A stretch of 64,000 nucleotides of DNA from Marinicella litoralis (GTDB lineage Bacteria; Pseudomonadota; Gammaproteobacteria; Xanthomonadales; Marinicellaceae). Under the pieces are notes generated by a model. That model did not search any database. It saw only the letters and a program-made list of their open reading frames with translations, and had not been told where the DNA came from. Positions 52,836 to 60,499 of the stretch are shown one piece after another; the stretch's first letter is position 1; every line of letters begins with the position of its first letter. A program made the position numbers and the translations under genes. The stretch spans positions 1,245,590 through 1,309,589 of the forward strand of contig NZ_NIHB01000001.1 of assembly GCF_002591915.1 (NCBI RefSeq). Reading direction: 5' to 3'.

Positions 52836-52934
52836 GCATAACAAGCTTTTTAAAAAGGACAAACAACAGTTGACTATTTGCTCCTTAGTCGCATATTTTT
52901 GCCAAACTATTATTTGCCTCTTAATGGGGTGTTA
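52836..52934 (+). repeat. attC-like recombination site 3
   Basis: A 99-base imperfect palindrome. Left arm cataacaagctttttaaaaa, then ggacaaacaacagttgacta; right arm gccaaactattatttgcctc, then ttaatggggtgttaaaac. Complementary blocks TAAC, TTAA, AGG, CAAA and AGTT occur in order on both arms. Confidence 0.78.
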
Positions 52935-52958
52935 AAACCAAATTCGAGAGAGGGAAAT

Positions 52959-53494
52959 ATGTCAGAGATTGAAGGGTATGTTTTAGCTCATTCAAAGAAT
53001 GAGAAAACATTTGAAGATATGGTTAGTTAGTTTAAGAAAGATAAAATTCTTGAGCTGAATGGTGACGAATATCAAGTATGCGATGTTAAGTCTGATAACA
53101 TTATCAATCTGTATTTCTACACTAGCGAGTACGCAGACACTGCATTACTAGGTAAATATATTTTAGGTAAATACTGTACCACTACAGGTATGCTTTTAGT
53201 GATAAGCTTGGCTTCGATATAATAGAGCTTATAAATATTCTTGCTAAGTACAGAGCTGATTTCAACGCTAAAAACTGGGAAGGGAAAACACCTATAATAT
53301 CAATGTTTAATGCAATTGAAGATAAACTTAACGATCATCATGAAAAAATTATAGAGATCCTTAATCTTTTTATAAAACACGGTGCTTCAGTTGATATTTT
53401 TGATAAATCAGGTGCGGGTCTGTTAAGGTATTTCTCTGGCTATGATGATATCCAAGCCATCTTCTTAAAAGAAAATCCAAGTTTGGAATATTAA
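52959..53494 (+). pseudogene. Broken ankyrin-repeat protein gene
   Basis: It starts ATG 52959 (MSEIEGYVLAHSKNEKTFED) and hits an in-frame TAG after 24 codons. The reading continues sensibly beyond it (residues such as 'ILELNGDEYQVCDVKSDNII'), then needs a frameshift near 53185-53195 to continue as 'YAFSDKLGFDIIELINILAK' and ankyrin-type repeats ('FNAKNWEGKTPIISMF', 'LFIKHGASVDIFDKSGAGLL'). One nonsense and one frameshift mutation make it a pseudogene. It occupies the last cassette position, but no attC follows it. Confidence 0.75.
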
Positions 53495-53537
53495 ACTGAT
53501 AATTTTGGTAAAAATTCTTTTTTTACAGACAGAGGAA

Positions 53538-54047
53538 GTCAAAACTCGGTAGTAGAAATCGACCAGTGGTCTGCTAACATAGATCGAATCAATCAGACGG
53601 CTCGATGCGCGAAAGCCTATATCAAAACCTTCTTGCACCAGATGATCACTTTCAAAACTGAGGTGAATATCCAATTCAATGTCGAGCGGGATAAACCTGC
53701 ATGAAATCTGCAAAGAATGATGATAGGTGAGTAATACCAAGCGCCATGGGTGCGCTGATCTTTAGTTTGCCACGAGGGTGCTGCTGGATACTTTCTACAA
53801 AATTGTCAGCATCATCAAGCTTTGCCAATATCTCCCTGGCCCGTTGTAAATAACCTTCGCCAACATGAGTCAGCTGGACATTGCGAGTTGAGCGATGCAG
53901 TAAGCGCGCCGCGCCCAGTTCGTCCTCAAGACGGCTGATCTCTTTACTTACCATGGATTTGAATGCATTGATTTGCTTGGCCACTCGGGTAAAGCTTCCC
54001 AGGTCTGCCAGCCTGACAAACAAGCGAATCGCTCGCAGCTTATCCAT
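53538..54047 (-). pseudogene. Decayed duplicate of the LysR regulator
   Basis: It is nearly identical at DNA level to 49178-49681 of the intact LysR gene, starting at the same MDKLRAIRLF. Differences include an in-frame 3-base insertion (extra Ala in 'LGAARLLHR'), a 4-base insertion near 53690 that breaks the frame, and loss of the C-terminal ~135 codons, which are replaced by unrelated AT-rich sequence at about 53538. The HTH part is still open, so a truncated DNA-binding fragment (about 124 residues) could be made, but function is unlikely. Confidence 0.88.
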
Positions 54048-54245
54048 CAATGACGCCTTTGTCGGAAAAACACGCTGAGTGATGGGTGGGTGAGATAATC
54101 ATAATGTTTCCAATAATAGAACAGTTAGTTTTTATTATAGCTATATATGTAGACAATAAAAGGATATAAAGTACACCCCATCGCTGCCAGTAAGAACAGC
54201 AGCAGCGTCTATTTACTAAACACTATGAAACCCTAGGAGAAAAAC
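54048..54245. promoter_or_regulatory. Divergent LysR/GST promoter region
   Basis: It matches the region upstream of the intact LysR (about 49682-49830) in its left part, including aactatatatgtagacaata-like sequence. The right part contains the presumed LTTR operator and ribosome site for GST (ctaggagaaaaac just before ATG 54246). Confidence 0.55.
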
Positions 54246-54854
54246 ATGTACACACTTTACAACCTACCAGGCTCCTGTTCGCTAGCAACACAAGTGGTCT
54301 TGCGTGAGCTGGATCAGCCTGTAGAGCTTGTCGACATACAACAACTGAGTAATTTCACTGACATCAACCCAGTCGGTAGCGTCCCAGTACTTATTGATGG
54401 TGACAGTACTTTACGAGAAGGCGCCGCCATTTTACTGCACCTGTTTAATAAACATGAAAGCCCCATGATGCCCACTGGTGGCGCCAGCCGCACACAAGCC
54501 GTCCAAGATATTTTATTTGCCAATGCCACAATGCATCCCGCCTATGGCCGCTTGTTTTTTATCGACCAGCACATTACTGATGCGCACGCCAAACAAACGG
54601 CGCTTAATGCCGCGGCCAAAGCGATTAATGCCTTGTGGCAGGTTGTTGATAAACAGCTGGCAGGACAAGTCTTTCTTGGCGGTGAGCGAGCTTCAGCTGC
54701 CGATATCATGCTCACAGTCTATTCTCGCTGGGGTGCAAAATACCCGCTCACGATTACGCACGGTAGCAACACATCACGAATGTTAGAAGCAGTACTGGAC
54801 ATGCCCAGTTTTCAGCGTTCTCTTGCAGCCGAACAATCAAAGTCAGCCGCTTGA
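54246..54854 (+). CDS. Glutathione S-transferase family protein
   Basis: A 202-residue cytosolic GST. The N-terminal thioredoxin-fold domain contains 'YNLPGSCSLATQVVLREL', 'INPVGSVPVLIDG' (cis-Pro) and 'LREGAAILLHLF' (E-S/G-type glutathione-binding turn). The C-terminal helical domain contains 'ASAADIMLTVYSRW'. It starts behind TAGGAG. It is the first of a same-strand cluster with an NTF2-like gene (3-base gap), a DsbA-like gene and a tautomerase. It is the surviving partner of the duplicated LysR/GST pair and probably detoxifies electrophiles. Confidence 0.9.
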   Translation: MYTLYNLPGSCSLATQVVLRELDQPVELVDIQQLSNFTDINPVGSVPVLIDGDSTLREGAAILLHLFNKHESPMMPTGGASRTQAVQDILFANATMHPAYGRLFFIDQHITDAHAKQTALNAAAKAINALWQVVDKQLAGQVFLGGERASAADIMLTVYSRWGAKYPLTITHGSNTSRMLEAVLDMPSFQRSLAAEQSKSAA

Positions 54855-54857
54855 GGT

Positions 54858-55241
54858 ATGAGTAAACGCATGACTTCTGTCAATGAATTCGAGTTAGTTA
54901 ACGACATAGTGCAGGCTTATTTTGACGGCCTGCACCATGGTGATGTAGCAAAACTACGCACTATATTTCACCCCGATGTATTCTTAAAGGCACCAGGCTC
55001 TCGTCGGAGCCTCGAACAATGGCTGTCGGCGGTTGCCAGTCGCCCAGTCCCTTCACAGCAGGGGAGGTCTTATGATTTCAAGTTGTTATCGATAGAGGTC
55101 ATCAAAAACCAGGCCATGGTGAAACTGGAGTGTCCATTATTTGAACATCATTACATCGACTTTTTAGGCCTGCTCAAAGAAGATGGACACTGGAAAATCG
55201 TCACAAAAATGTACACTGATTTACAAGAGAAGCAACCATGA
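54858..55241 (+). CDS. NTF2-like (SnoaL-type) protein
   Basis: A 127-residue protein of the nuclear-transport-factor-2 fold: N-terminal helices 'VNDIVQAYFDGLHHGDVAKLRTIFHPD', the 'SLEQWLSAVASRP' helix and C-terminal strands 'MVKLECPLFEHHYIDFLGLLK' and 'HWKIVTKMYTD'. Such proteins are small ligand-binding or isomerase-like enzymes, often annotated as lumazine-binding-like. It lies 3 bases after GST and overlaps the DsbA-like gene by 4 bases, so it belongs to the same operon. Confidence 0.8.
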   Translation: MSKRMTSVNEFELVNDIVQAYFDGLHHGDVAKLRTIFHPDVFLKAPGSRRSLEQWLSAVASRPVPSQQGRSYDFKLLSIEVIKNQAMVKLECPLFEHHYIDFLGLLKEDGHWKIVTKMYTDLQEKQP

Positions 55242-55867
55242 AAACGCTCAAGATCGAAATGATTCACGACATCGTTTGTTCTTGGTGCCCGCTAGGCTAT
55301 AGCCATATGATAAATGCACTTCAACGGTTAAATATCACAGCTGACTTTCATTTCTTACCCTATGAACTCAACCCAGATTTGAGTGAAACAGGCGAGGCAA
55401 TCGATCGCTTTTTTGAGCGTCGGCATCAGTGGGATCAGAGTCAGTTACTCAACTACCAAGAAAATCTTACAGCGGTGGCCTCTGCGGCTGGTGTAACTAT
55501 CGATTTCACCAAGCGCACCCATTACTACAACAGTGCCAAGGCGCATCAATTAATGCACTGGGCTGAAAGCTATAATCGCCAGCAAGAACTGAATGAACTG
55601 TTGATAGACACGAATTTCAAACACGGCTTGGATATCGGTAACCCGTTGATTCTTTTAGATCTTGTTGAGCAACTTGGTCTTGATAGTTCGAAGGCAAAAC
55701 AAGTGCTGTATTCGGGTGCTGTTGATAAACAGTTACTGCTTAAAAAACAGCGTGTGCAGGAGTTAGCATTACAGAGTATTCCTGCCTTTATTGTTAATGA
55801 AGGCACACTGATTTCTGGATCAAATTCGGTTAACTATTTCGAACAGGTTTTACGATCTATAGAGTAA
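55238..55867 (+). CDS. DsbA-family (FrnE-like) oxidoreductase
   Basis: A 209-residue cytoplasmic thioredoxin-fold protein. The 'IVCSWCPLGYSHM' region carries C-S-W-C in the active-site position and the C-terminal 'QSIPAFIVNEGTLISGSNS' the cis-Pro loop, as in FrnE and 2-hydroxychromene-2-carboxylate isomerase relatives. There is no signal peptide, so it is not a periplasmic DsbA. Translation is coupled to the preceding gene. It could reduce or isomerise a metabolite handled with GST. Confidence 0.87.
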   Translation: MKTLKIEMIHDIVCSWCPLGYSHMINALQRLNITADFHFLPYELNPDLSETGEAIDRFFERRHQWDQSQLLNYQENLTAVASAAGVTIDFTKRTHYYNSAKAHQLMHWAESYNRQQELNELLIDTNFKHGLDIGNPLILLDLVEQLGLDSSKAKQVLYSGAVDKQLLLKKQRVQELALQSIPAFIVNEGTLISGSNSVNYFEQVLRSIE

Positions 55868-55910
55868 TAGCCATACTAATTAAATCACCATTACCATTAA
55901 GGAACCAACC

Positions 55911-56135
55911 ATGCCCTATATCAATATTAAAGTAACTGATGAAGGTGTTACCAATGAACAAAAGCAAGCCCTGATCAAAGGAGCCACAGAATTAGTGGTC
56001 GATGTGCTCAATAAAAGCCCCCAAACCACCTTTGTGGTTATCGACGAAGTGAACACTGATAATTGGGGTATTGGCTTTGACCAAGTCACTGAGCTGCGCA
56101 GACAGGCGTCAACAACGCCAGCAGGAAAAAGTTAA
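55911..56135 (+). CDS. 4-oxalocrotonate tautomerase-like protein
   Basis: A 74-residue protein of the 4-OT family. Pro follows the initiator Met (M-P-Y-I-N-I-K-V), giving the catalytic N-terminal proline. 'TNEQKQALIKGATELVVDVL' and 'TTFVVIDEVNTDNWGIG' follow the family pattern, but the usual Arg-11 position is not conserved. It lies 43 bases after the DsbA-like gene with AAGGAACC upstream. Keto-enol tautomerisation of an aromatic breakdown product is plausible. Confidence 0.87.
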   Translation: MPYINIKVTDEGVTNEQKQALIKGATELVVDVLNKSPQTTFVVIDEVNTDNWGIGFDQVTELRRQASTTPAGKS

Positions 56136-56292
56136 ACCCCCTTTTTAGTCACAGTCCAAGAAGAAGGGAAAGCAAATATTTATTGGATGAGCACGAGTGT
56201 TATAGAGAACTTCAGACCTAAAATGTAAACCAAAAAAGACATCAGCACAGTTGTAAACAGTGCTTATATTTAACCAAACAATGGAAATACCT

Positions 56293-57615
56293 ATGATATT
56301 AAATATAAATCATAAACCTATTGTCGCGATTGCGTTACTGAGCAGCCTCAGCAGTTTTGCTCAACAAAGTAATAACCCTGCAACGGAGGCTACAGCTGAC
56401 CAAGTCCAGCATGGGTTCTGGAAAAATCCCAATTTGAAATATACCGCAACAGAGTGGCCGGTCGATGATGACGATCTTAAATTTTGGGATGTTCCGAAAC
56501 TCGAAAAAGCCTTTATAGATACAGCGCTAACGGACAGAAATGACGGGCTTGTCATTGGCAAATTAGGCGTCGATGGCGGCGATAAAGACATGATTGTCAA
56601 GCTCGCTCAGGAGATCGCCGACGGCCAGCACGATGAAATCGACAGCTTGTTAATTACCCATAAAGGCAAGCTTGTATTTGAATCCTATTATTCATGGGGT
56701 CGTGCCAACTTAACCCATCCGCAAGCATCAGCGACGAAAACCTACACTGGTCTAGCGCTGGGCCGTGCAATCCAACTGGGTTATCTTACCATGGCCGACC
56801 TGGACAAACCTGTGGTCAGCTTTCTTAAGGAGCTGGATCCAACAAAACTTGTTGCCGGTGCAGAAAAGATCACCCTGCATAACGCATTGACTAGGCGCAC
56901 TGGTATTCGCATCAGTGAAGAACAGAGAGAAGAATTCGAAAAAAATCCTGACCAGGTAAAAGGTCAACGCCTGGTTCTAACCATTCTTGGGCAAAGCGAA
57001 CCAATTACCTCAGAAAATCTGAATTCCTTTTCATATGGAGCCTACAGTACAGAATTGGTGATGCAGGTCATTGACGCCGTTGTGCCAGGCAGCGCCGAAG
57101 ATTTCATCAAAAATGAACTCTTGGGTAAAATGGGCATAACGACTTATCGCTGGTTGCCTGGACCTAGTGGTCTGCCAGCTGCAGGATGGAAATCGAGCCT
57201 AACATCGCGCGCTATGGTCAAATTGGGTACATTGGCCATAAACAAAGGCAAATGGGATGGCGAACAACTGATTCCAGAAGCTTTTATCACCAAATCAACC
57301 AACAGGATCATCACCACTGGAGATTACAAAGTCTACGGCGGCGGCAAAGATATCTCTAATCAGGGATATGGTTATTTGTGGTGGACTGCAGATATGAAAG
57401 TTGGCGATAAAAGCTATCTTAGCGCATCGGCACAAGGCGGTGGCGGCCAGTTTATCATTCTGATTGAAAAGCTTGACCTTATGGTTGTGGTTACTTCCCA
57501 TGAAAGGCACCCCTCAACCTTGCAGTTAACGGCAGAAAGGATCTTGCCAGCTTTTATTAAAGATGAATTCCCAGCACTCGAAGGTCCTTATCTCGGACAA
57601 AAACCACCAGGTTGA
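56293..57615 (+). CDS. Exported serine hydrolase (beta-lactamase/6-aminohexanoate-dimer-hydrolase type)
   Basis: A 440-residue protein of the class C beta-lactamase-like family. The start at 56293 (MILNINHKPIVAIALLSSLS) has GGA 8 bases upstream and gives a signal peptide ending F-A-Q; ATGs at 56281 and 56260 are in frame. The active-site S-x-x-K is S-A-T-K in 'QASATKTYTGLALG'; the second-motif Tyr is in 'SFSYGAYSTEL'; the third motif is not a clear K-T-G (perhaps 'SAQGGGGQFI'). More likely an esterase or amidase than a true beta-lactamase. It follows the tautomerase after about 150 bases, perhaps with its own promoter. Confidence 0.83.
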   Translation: MILNINHKPIVAIALLSSLSSFAQQSNNPATEATADQVQHGFWKNPNLKYTATEWPVDDDDLKFWDVPKLEKAFIDTALTDRNDGLVIGKLGVDGGDKDMIVKLAQEIADGQHDEIDSLLITHKGKLVFESYYSWGRANLTHPQASATKTYTGLALGRAIQLGYLTMADLDKPVVSFLKELDPTKLVAGAEKITLHNALTRRTGIRISEEQREEFEKNPDQVKGQRLVLTILGQSEPITSENLNSFSYGAYSTELVMQVIDAVVPGSAEDFIKNELLGKMGITTYRWLPGPSGLPAAGWKSSLTSRAMVKLGTLAINKGKWDGEQLIPEAFITKSTNRIITTGDYKVYGGGKDISNQGYGYLWWTADMKVGDKSYLSASAQGGGGQFIILIEKLDLMVVVTSHERHPSTLQLTAERILPAFIKDEFPALEGPYLGQKPPG

Positions 57616-57975
57616 ATCCAAGCAGACCCCTTTAAATTAAGAAAAAGCTAGAGAGGTACAGACTCCTGAAATAAAGGCATAACCAAGCCACGCCTGAGTT
57701 CAAACGTTTTCTGTTAATATTCGTTGCAAACATAACTTAAGGGGTCAGTACCCTTTATGTTGTACCCTTTATTGCTGACCCCTTTATTATATTCGCTGGT
57801 TTTATGGTAGCAAGTGGCCAAAATAAAGAAAAATAGCACTGTTTTGTAACTTCCATGCATGAAAGTAGTTATATGTATTGAATTCAATTGTATTTATTTC
57901 TTAAAGCTGAAATTTCTTTAGGGTTTATCCAATGAGTTTTAATCATTTACTGACACAACATGAGGAAACACTGAA
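57616..57975. repeat. Spacer with ggggtcag/ctgacccc-type repeats
   Basis: No gene. 57737-57786 contains aaggggtcagtaccctttat, tgtaccctttattgctgacc, cctttatt: an imperfect palindrome of the same family as the hairpin at 49972-49988 and the fragment at 48770-48785. 57790-57975 is AT-rich and should hold the promoter of the next gene; GAGGAAAC at 57962-57969 is its ribosome site. Confidence 0.7.
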
Positions 57976-59079
57976 ATGAAATTATTTTTTACACTCCTGC
58001 TTTTTTCTTTATCTGTTGATTCAAAGAATTTCAGTCATTTTGTTACTGAAGAGTTTTCATTTAACAGTGAAAAAAATGAAAAACTCAACGGTATAATCAG
58101 CCGCCCATCAGGTGGAAAAGCGCAATCCATTATTATAATAACTCACAGCTATGGTCCGACTGATGTCGTTGCAGGTAATCAGTTTAAAAAATTCAGATCT
58201 GAGTTTACATCCAGAGGGATTTCAGTTGTGGTGTGGGATAAACCTGGTTGTGGAGAAAGTGAAGGGGAGTTTAATATCAATCAACCAGTTGAAAGCAGTG
58301 CCGATGAGATATCAGCGGCTATTAAAGTTCTCAGAGAGACGAATGAGCCTGGATCTGACCAGATTGGTTTGTATGGGGGGAGTCGAGCGGGCTGGATAGC
58401 TCCTCTTGTCATCAACCAAGAAGGATCAAATATCAAATTCTGGATTTCGATCAGTGGCACCGATCCCTATGAAAACTGGGATTATCTCATTCGCTCAAGC
58501 CTCGAAATAGCGGGCTACTCATCCTCAGAGGTTGATACTGTAGTTAAATCTTTAGCCAATGGAAATTGGTTGTTTTCAAGTGGTGCGACTTATGATGATT
58601 ATTTGAAAGCCAGTAAGGCTTATAGGCAGGATAAGATTGTTCAAAAAATATCAGGAAAGACATATATTGATCATGAAGCCGGCAGCAAAGAATATGAAGA
58701 TGATAAGAAACTATACTATGAAAATCAAAAAAAATGGGTCTCAAGTGGAAGCGTTTTTGATAAAGAGGTTGGTTTGACTGTTGTGATTAAGGACTTTGAA
58801 AGTATGCTTGATTCTTTTTCAATTCCAGTTTTAGCCATCTTTGGTGACAAGGACAAAAATGTCGACTGGAGAAAAACAAAAGCACTTTATGAAAGAACTT
58901 TGGGGTCTGATTTAACTGTTAAAGTTTTCGAAAACGCAGACCATGCCCTCAGGCTAAGTAAAACAGGTGGTTTTCTTGAGTCGCAGCAGAAGGAATACAG
59001 AAAATATCCTCAGGTTGAAGGCTTTTATGAAGTGATGGTAGATTGGGCATGCTCCAAAGAGTTTTGTTATATGCCCTAA
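57976..59079 (+). CDS. Secreted alpha/beta hydrolase
   Basis: A 367-residue hydrolase. A signal peptide (about 1-17) is followed by 'IIIITHSYGPTD' (oxyanion region), 'SVVVWDKPGCGESEG', nucleophile elbow 'GLYGGSRAGW' (G-G-S-R-A-G), a large helical lid (about 170-265), the acid in 'VLAIFGDKDKNVDW' and the His in 'ENADHALRL'. The triad is complete. It resembles the dienelactone-hydrolase/BAAT-like S9 acyl hydrolases. Single gene, AT-rich, between repeats and the IS element. Substrate unknown. Confidence 0.85.
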   Translation: MKLFFTLLLFSLSVDSKNFSHFVTEEFSFNSEKNEKLNGIISRPSGGKAQSIIIITHSYGPTDVVAGNQFKKFRSEFTSRGISVVVWDKPGCGESEGEFNINQPVESSADEISAAIKVLRETNEPGSDQIGLYGGSRAGWIAPLVINQEGSNIKFWISISGTDPYENWDYLIRSSLEIAGYSSSEVDTVVKSLANGNWLFSSGATYDDYLKASKAYRQDKIVQKISGKTYIDHEAGSKEYEDDKKLYYENQKKWVSSGSVFDKEVGLTVVIKDFESMLDSFSIPVLAIFGDKDKNVDWRKTKALYERTLGSDLTVKVFENADHALRLSKTGGFLESQQKEYRKYPQVEGFYEVMVDWACSKEFCYMP

Positions 59080-59193
59080 AAATAAGCCTTTTCATTGTAA
59101 TCAATGAGGTCATAATCAATGGGGTCAGAGTGAACCTGCCATAGTTTGACGGATACATTTATTAGTAGACAATAGTCTACCAGGAGTATCCAA

Positions 59194-59505
59194 ATGACAA
59201 GTAAAAGAAAACCTTATAAAACATACACACGCGAGTTTAAACTCGAAGCAGTTAGATTGATGGATGAATCAGATCGACCATCATCAGAAATAGCCACACA
59301 GTTGGGTATCAGACTTAATCAGCTCTACAAGTGGAAAGAACAATTAGAAGCTAAAGGTGATGAAGCTTTATCAGGAAAAAAAGGTAGGCCACTTAAAGAA
59401 AATCAATCTGAAACATCCAAGTTACGCGAGGAAAATAAACGATTGCGTGAGGAGGTTGAAATCTTAAAAAAGGCCGCAGTGTACTTTGCCAAAGAGCTCA
59501 AGTGA
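59194..59505 (+). CDS. IS3-family transposase OrfA
   Basis: A 103-residue DNA-binding subunit. The N-terminal helix-turn-helix ('YTREFKLEAVRLMDESDRPS', 'IATQLGIRLNQLYKWKEQLE') is followed by a leucine-zipper-like coiled coil ('TSKLREENKRLREEVEILKK'). The end overlaps OrfB by 4 bases. The in-frame T-TA-AAA-AAG near the end is the usual -1 frameshift signal for making OrfAB, and the -1 frame is open from there into OrfB. Appears intact. Confidence 0.94.
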   Translation: MTSKRKPYKTYTREFKLEAVRLMDESDRPSSEIATQLGIRLNQLYKWKEQLEAKGDEALSGKKGRPLKENQSETSKLREENKRLREEVEILKKAAVYFAKELK

Positions 59506-60362
59506 AGTACACGTTCATTCGAGCAGAAAGCAAGAACCATAAAATTAAAACACTTTGCCATGTAATGGGAGTTTCGACCAGCGGCTATTATGATTGGTTT
59601 GACAGGCCTATCAGTCAACGTGAAACAGACAACCAAAGACTGCTGACTAAGATACGATGCTTCCACAAAGCCAGTCATAGCATTTATGGCTCACCGCGCA
59701 TACAAAAAGACTTAATTGATGATGGAGAACACGTTAGTCGGCAACGTGTAGCTCGGTTGATGAAAACTGCACGAATCCAGTCAAAAGTAGCCAAGAAATT
59801 TGTTATCACTACAAATTCCAGAAACACCAAAGCCCCATCCCCTGATCGCCTAAAAAGGAACTTTCAGACGGTTGCCAAAAACCAAGCATGGGTATCTGAC
59901 ACGACATTCATTAGAACACGTCAGGGGTGGCTTTATCTTGCCGTAATGATCGATCTGTACTCAAGGCAAGTAATTGGCTGGTCGATGTCAGACCGCAATG
60001 ACACTAAATTGGTCATCGATACGCTGATGATGGCCACATGGCGAAGAAACGGTGTTAGAGATGCCATAGTGCATTCTGATCAAGGCAGTACTTATGCATC
60101 AGGAGATTACCAGAAATTGCTGAGTGAAAATAAATTACTTTCGAGCATGAGTAGAAAAGGTGAATGCCATGACAATGCAGTGGCTTAAAGCTTCTTTGGT
60201 ACATTGAAAAATGAGCTGGTTGACCATGAAGATTATCGAACTAAAGCACAAGCCAAACAAAGCCTGTTTCAATACATAGAAGTGTTTTACAATCGACAGT
60301 GAAGGCATTCATATCTAGGTTATGTAAGCCCTGATGAATTTGAACGGGCATCTGCCCATTAA
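59502..60362 (+). pseudogene. IS3-family transposase OrfB with two nonsense mutations
   Basis: An rve/DDE transposase starting at GTG 59502. Catalytic Asp residues are in 'AWVSDTTFIRT' and 'IVHSDQGSTY'. The third catalytic residue should be Glu in 'N-A-V-A-E-S-F-F'; here that codon is TAA (60186-60188, from GAA). A second stop, TGA at 60300-60302, replaces the Arg of 'NRQRRHSYLGY' (CGA to TGA). The remaining sequence is otherwise open to TAA at 60360-60362 and highly family-like. The element cannot make active transposase. Confidence 0.93.
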
Positions 60363-60499
60363 TTATGCTGTCCGTTAAACTGTAGCAACCTCATTCCCAA
60401 CAAAAATCAGGCCACACTGCCCCATCCCATTGACAATTATCTTATAATTGGTTCACACAAAAACACAGATCTCCCAAAAAGGATTGATAAAGAACTGAT

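Larger units (their letters stand above)
49995..53494 (+). mobile_element. Integron-type cassette array without integrase (CALIN-like)
   Basis: Three or four co-oriented single-gene cassettes separated by long imperfect palindromes with TAACAA left cores and GTTA(G/T/A) right cores: half site at 49995-50034, full sites at 50662-50759, about 51683-51834 and 52836-52934. Genes carried: LysE-type exporter, alpha/beta hydrolase, HExxH metallopeptidase, broken ankyrin gene. No intI or attI is seen in the window. The array sits between two degraded copies of a LysR/GST locus. Confidence 0.72.
59137..60387 (+). mobile_element. IS3-family (IS150-like) insertion sequence, defective
   Basis: A 1,251-bp element with imperfect terminal inverted repeats: left tgccatagtttgacggata at 59137, right tgtccgttaaactgtagca ending at 60387 (15 or 16 of 19 matching). 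Flanking bases acc at 59134-59136 and 60388-60390 form a 3-bp target duplication. It encodes OrfA and OrfB in overlapping frames with a slippery run (ttaaaaaag, 59464-59472). OrfB carries two nonsense codons. Confidence 0.93.

Noticed and set aside
56293-57615. Beta-lactamase (antibiotic resistance gene)
   Set aside because: S-x-x-K is present, but the K-T-G box is not clear and the length and context fit an esterase/amidase-like relative.
57737-57786. Riboswitch or attenuator
   Set aside because: The palindrome belongs to a family found at other unrelated sites in the window and carries no known aptamer sequence.
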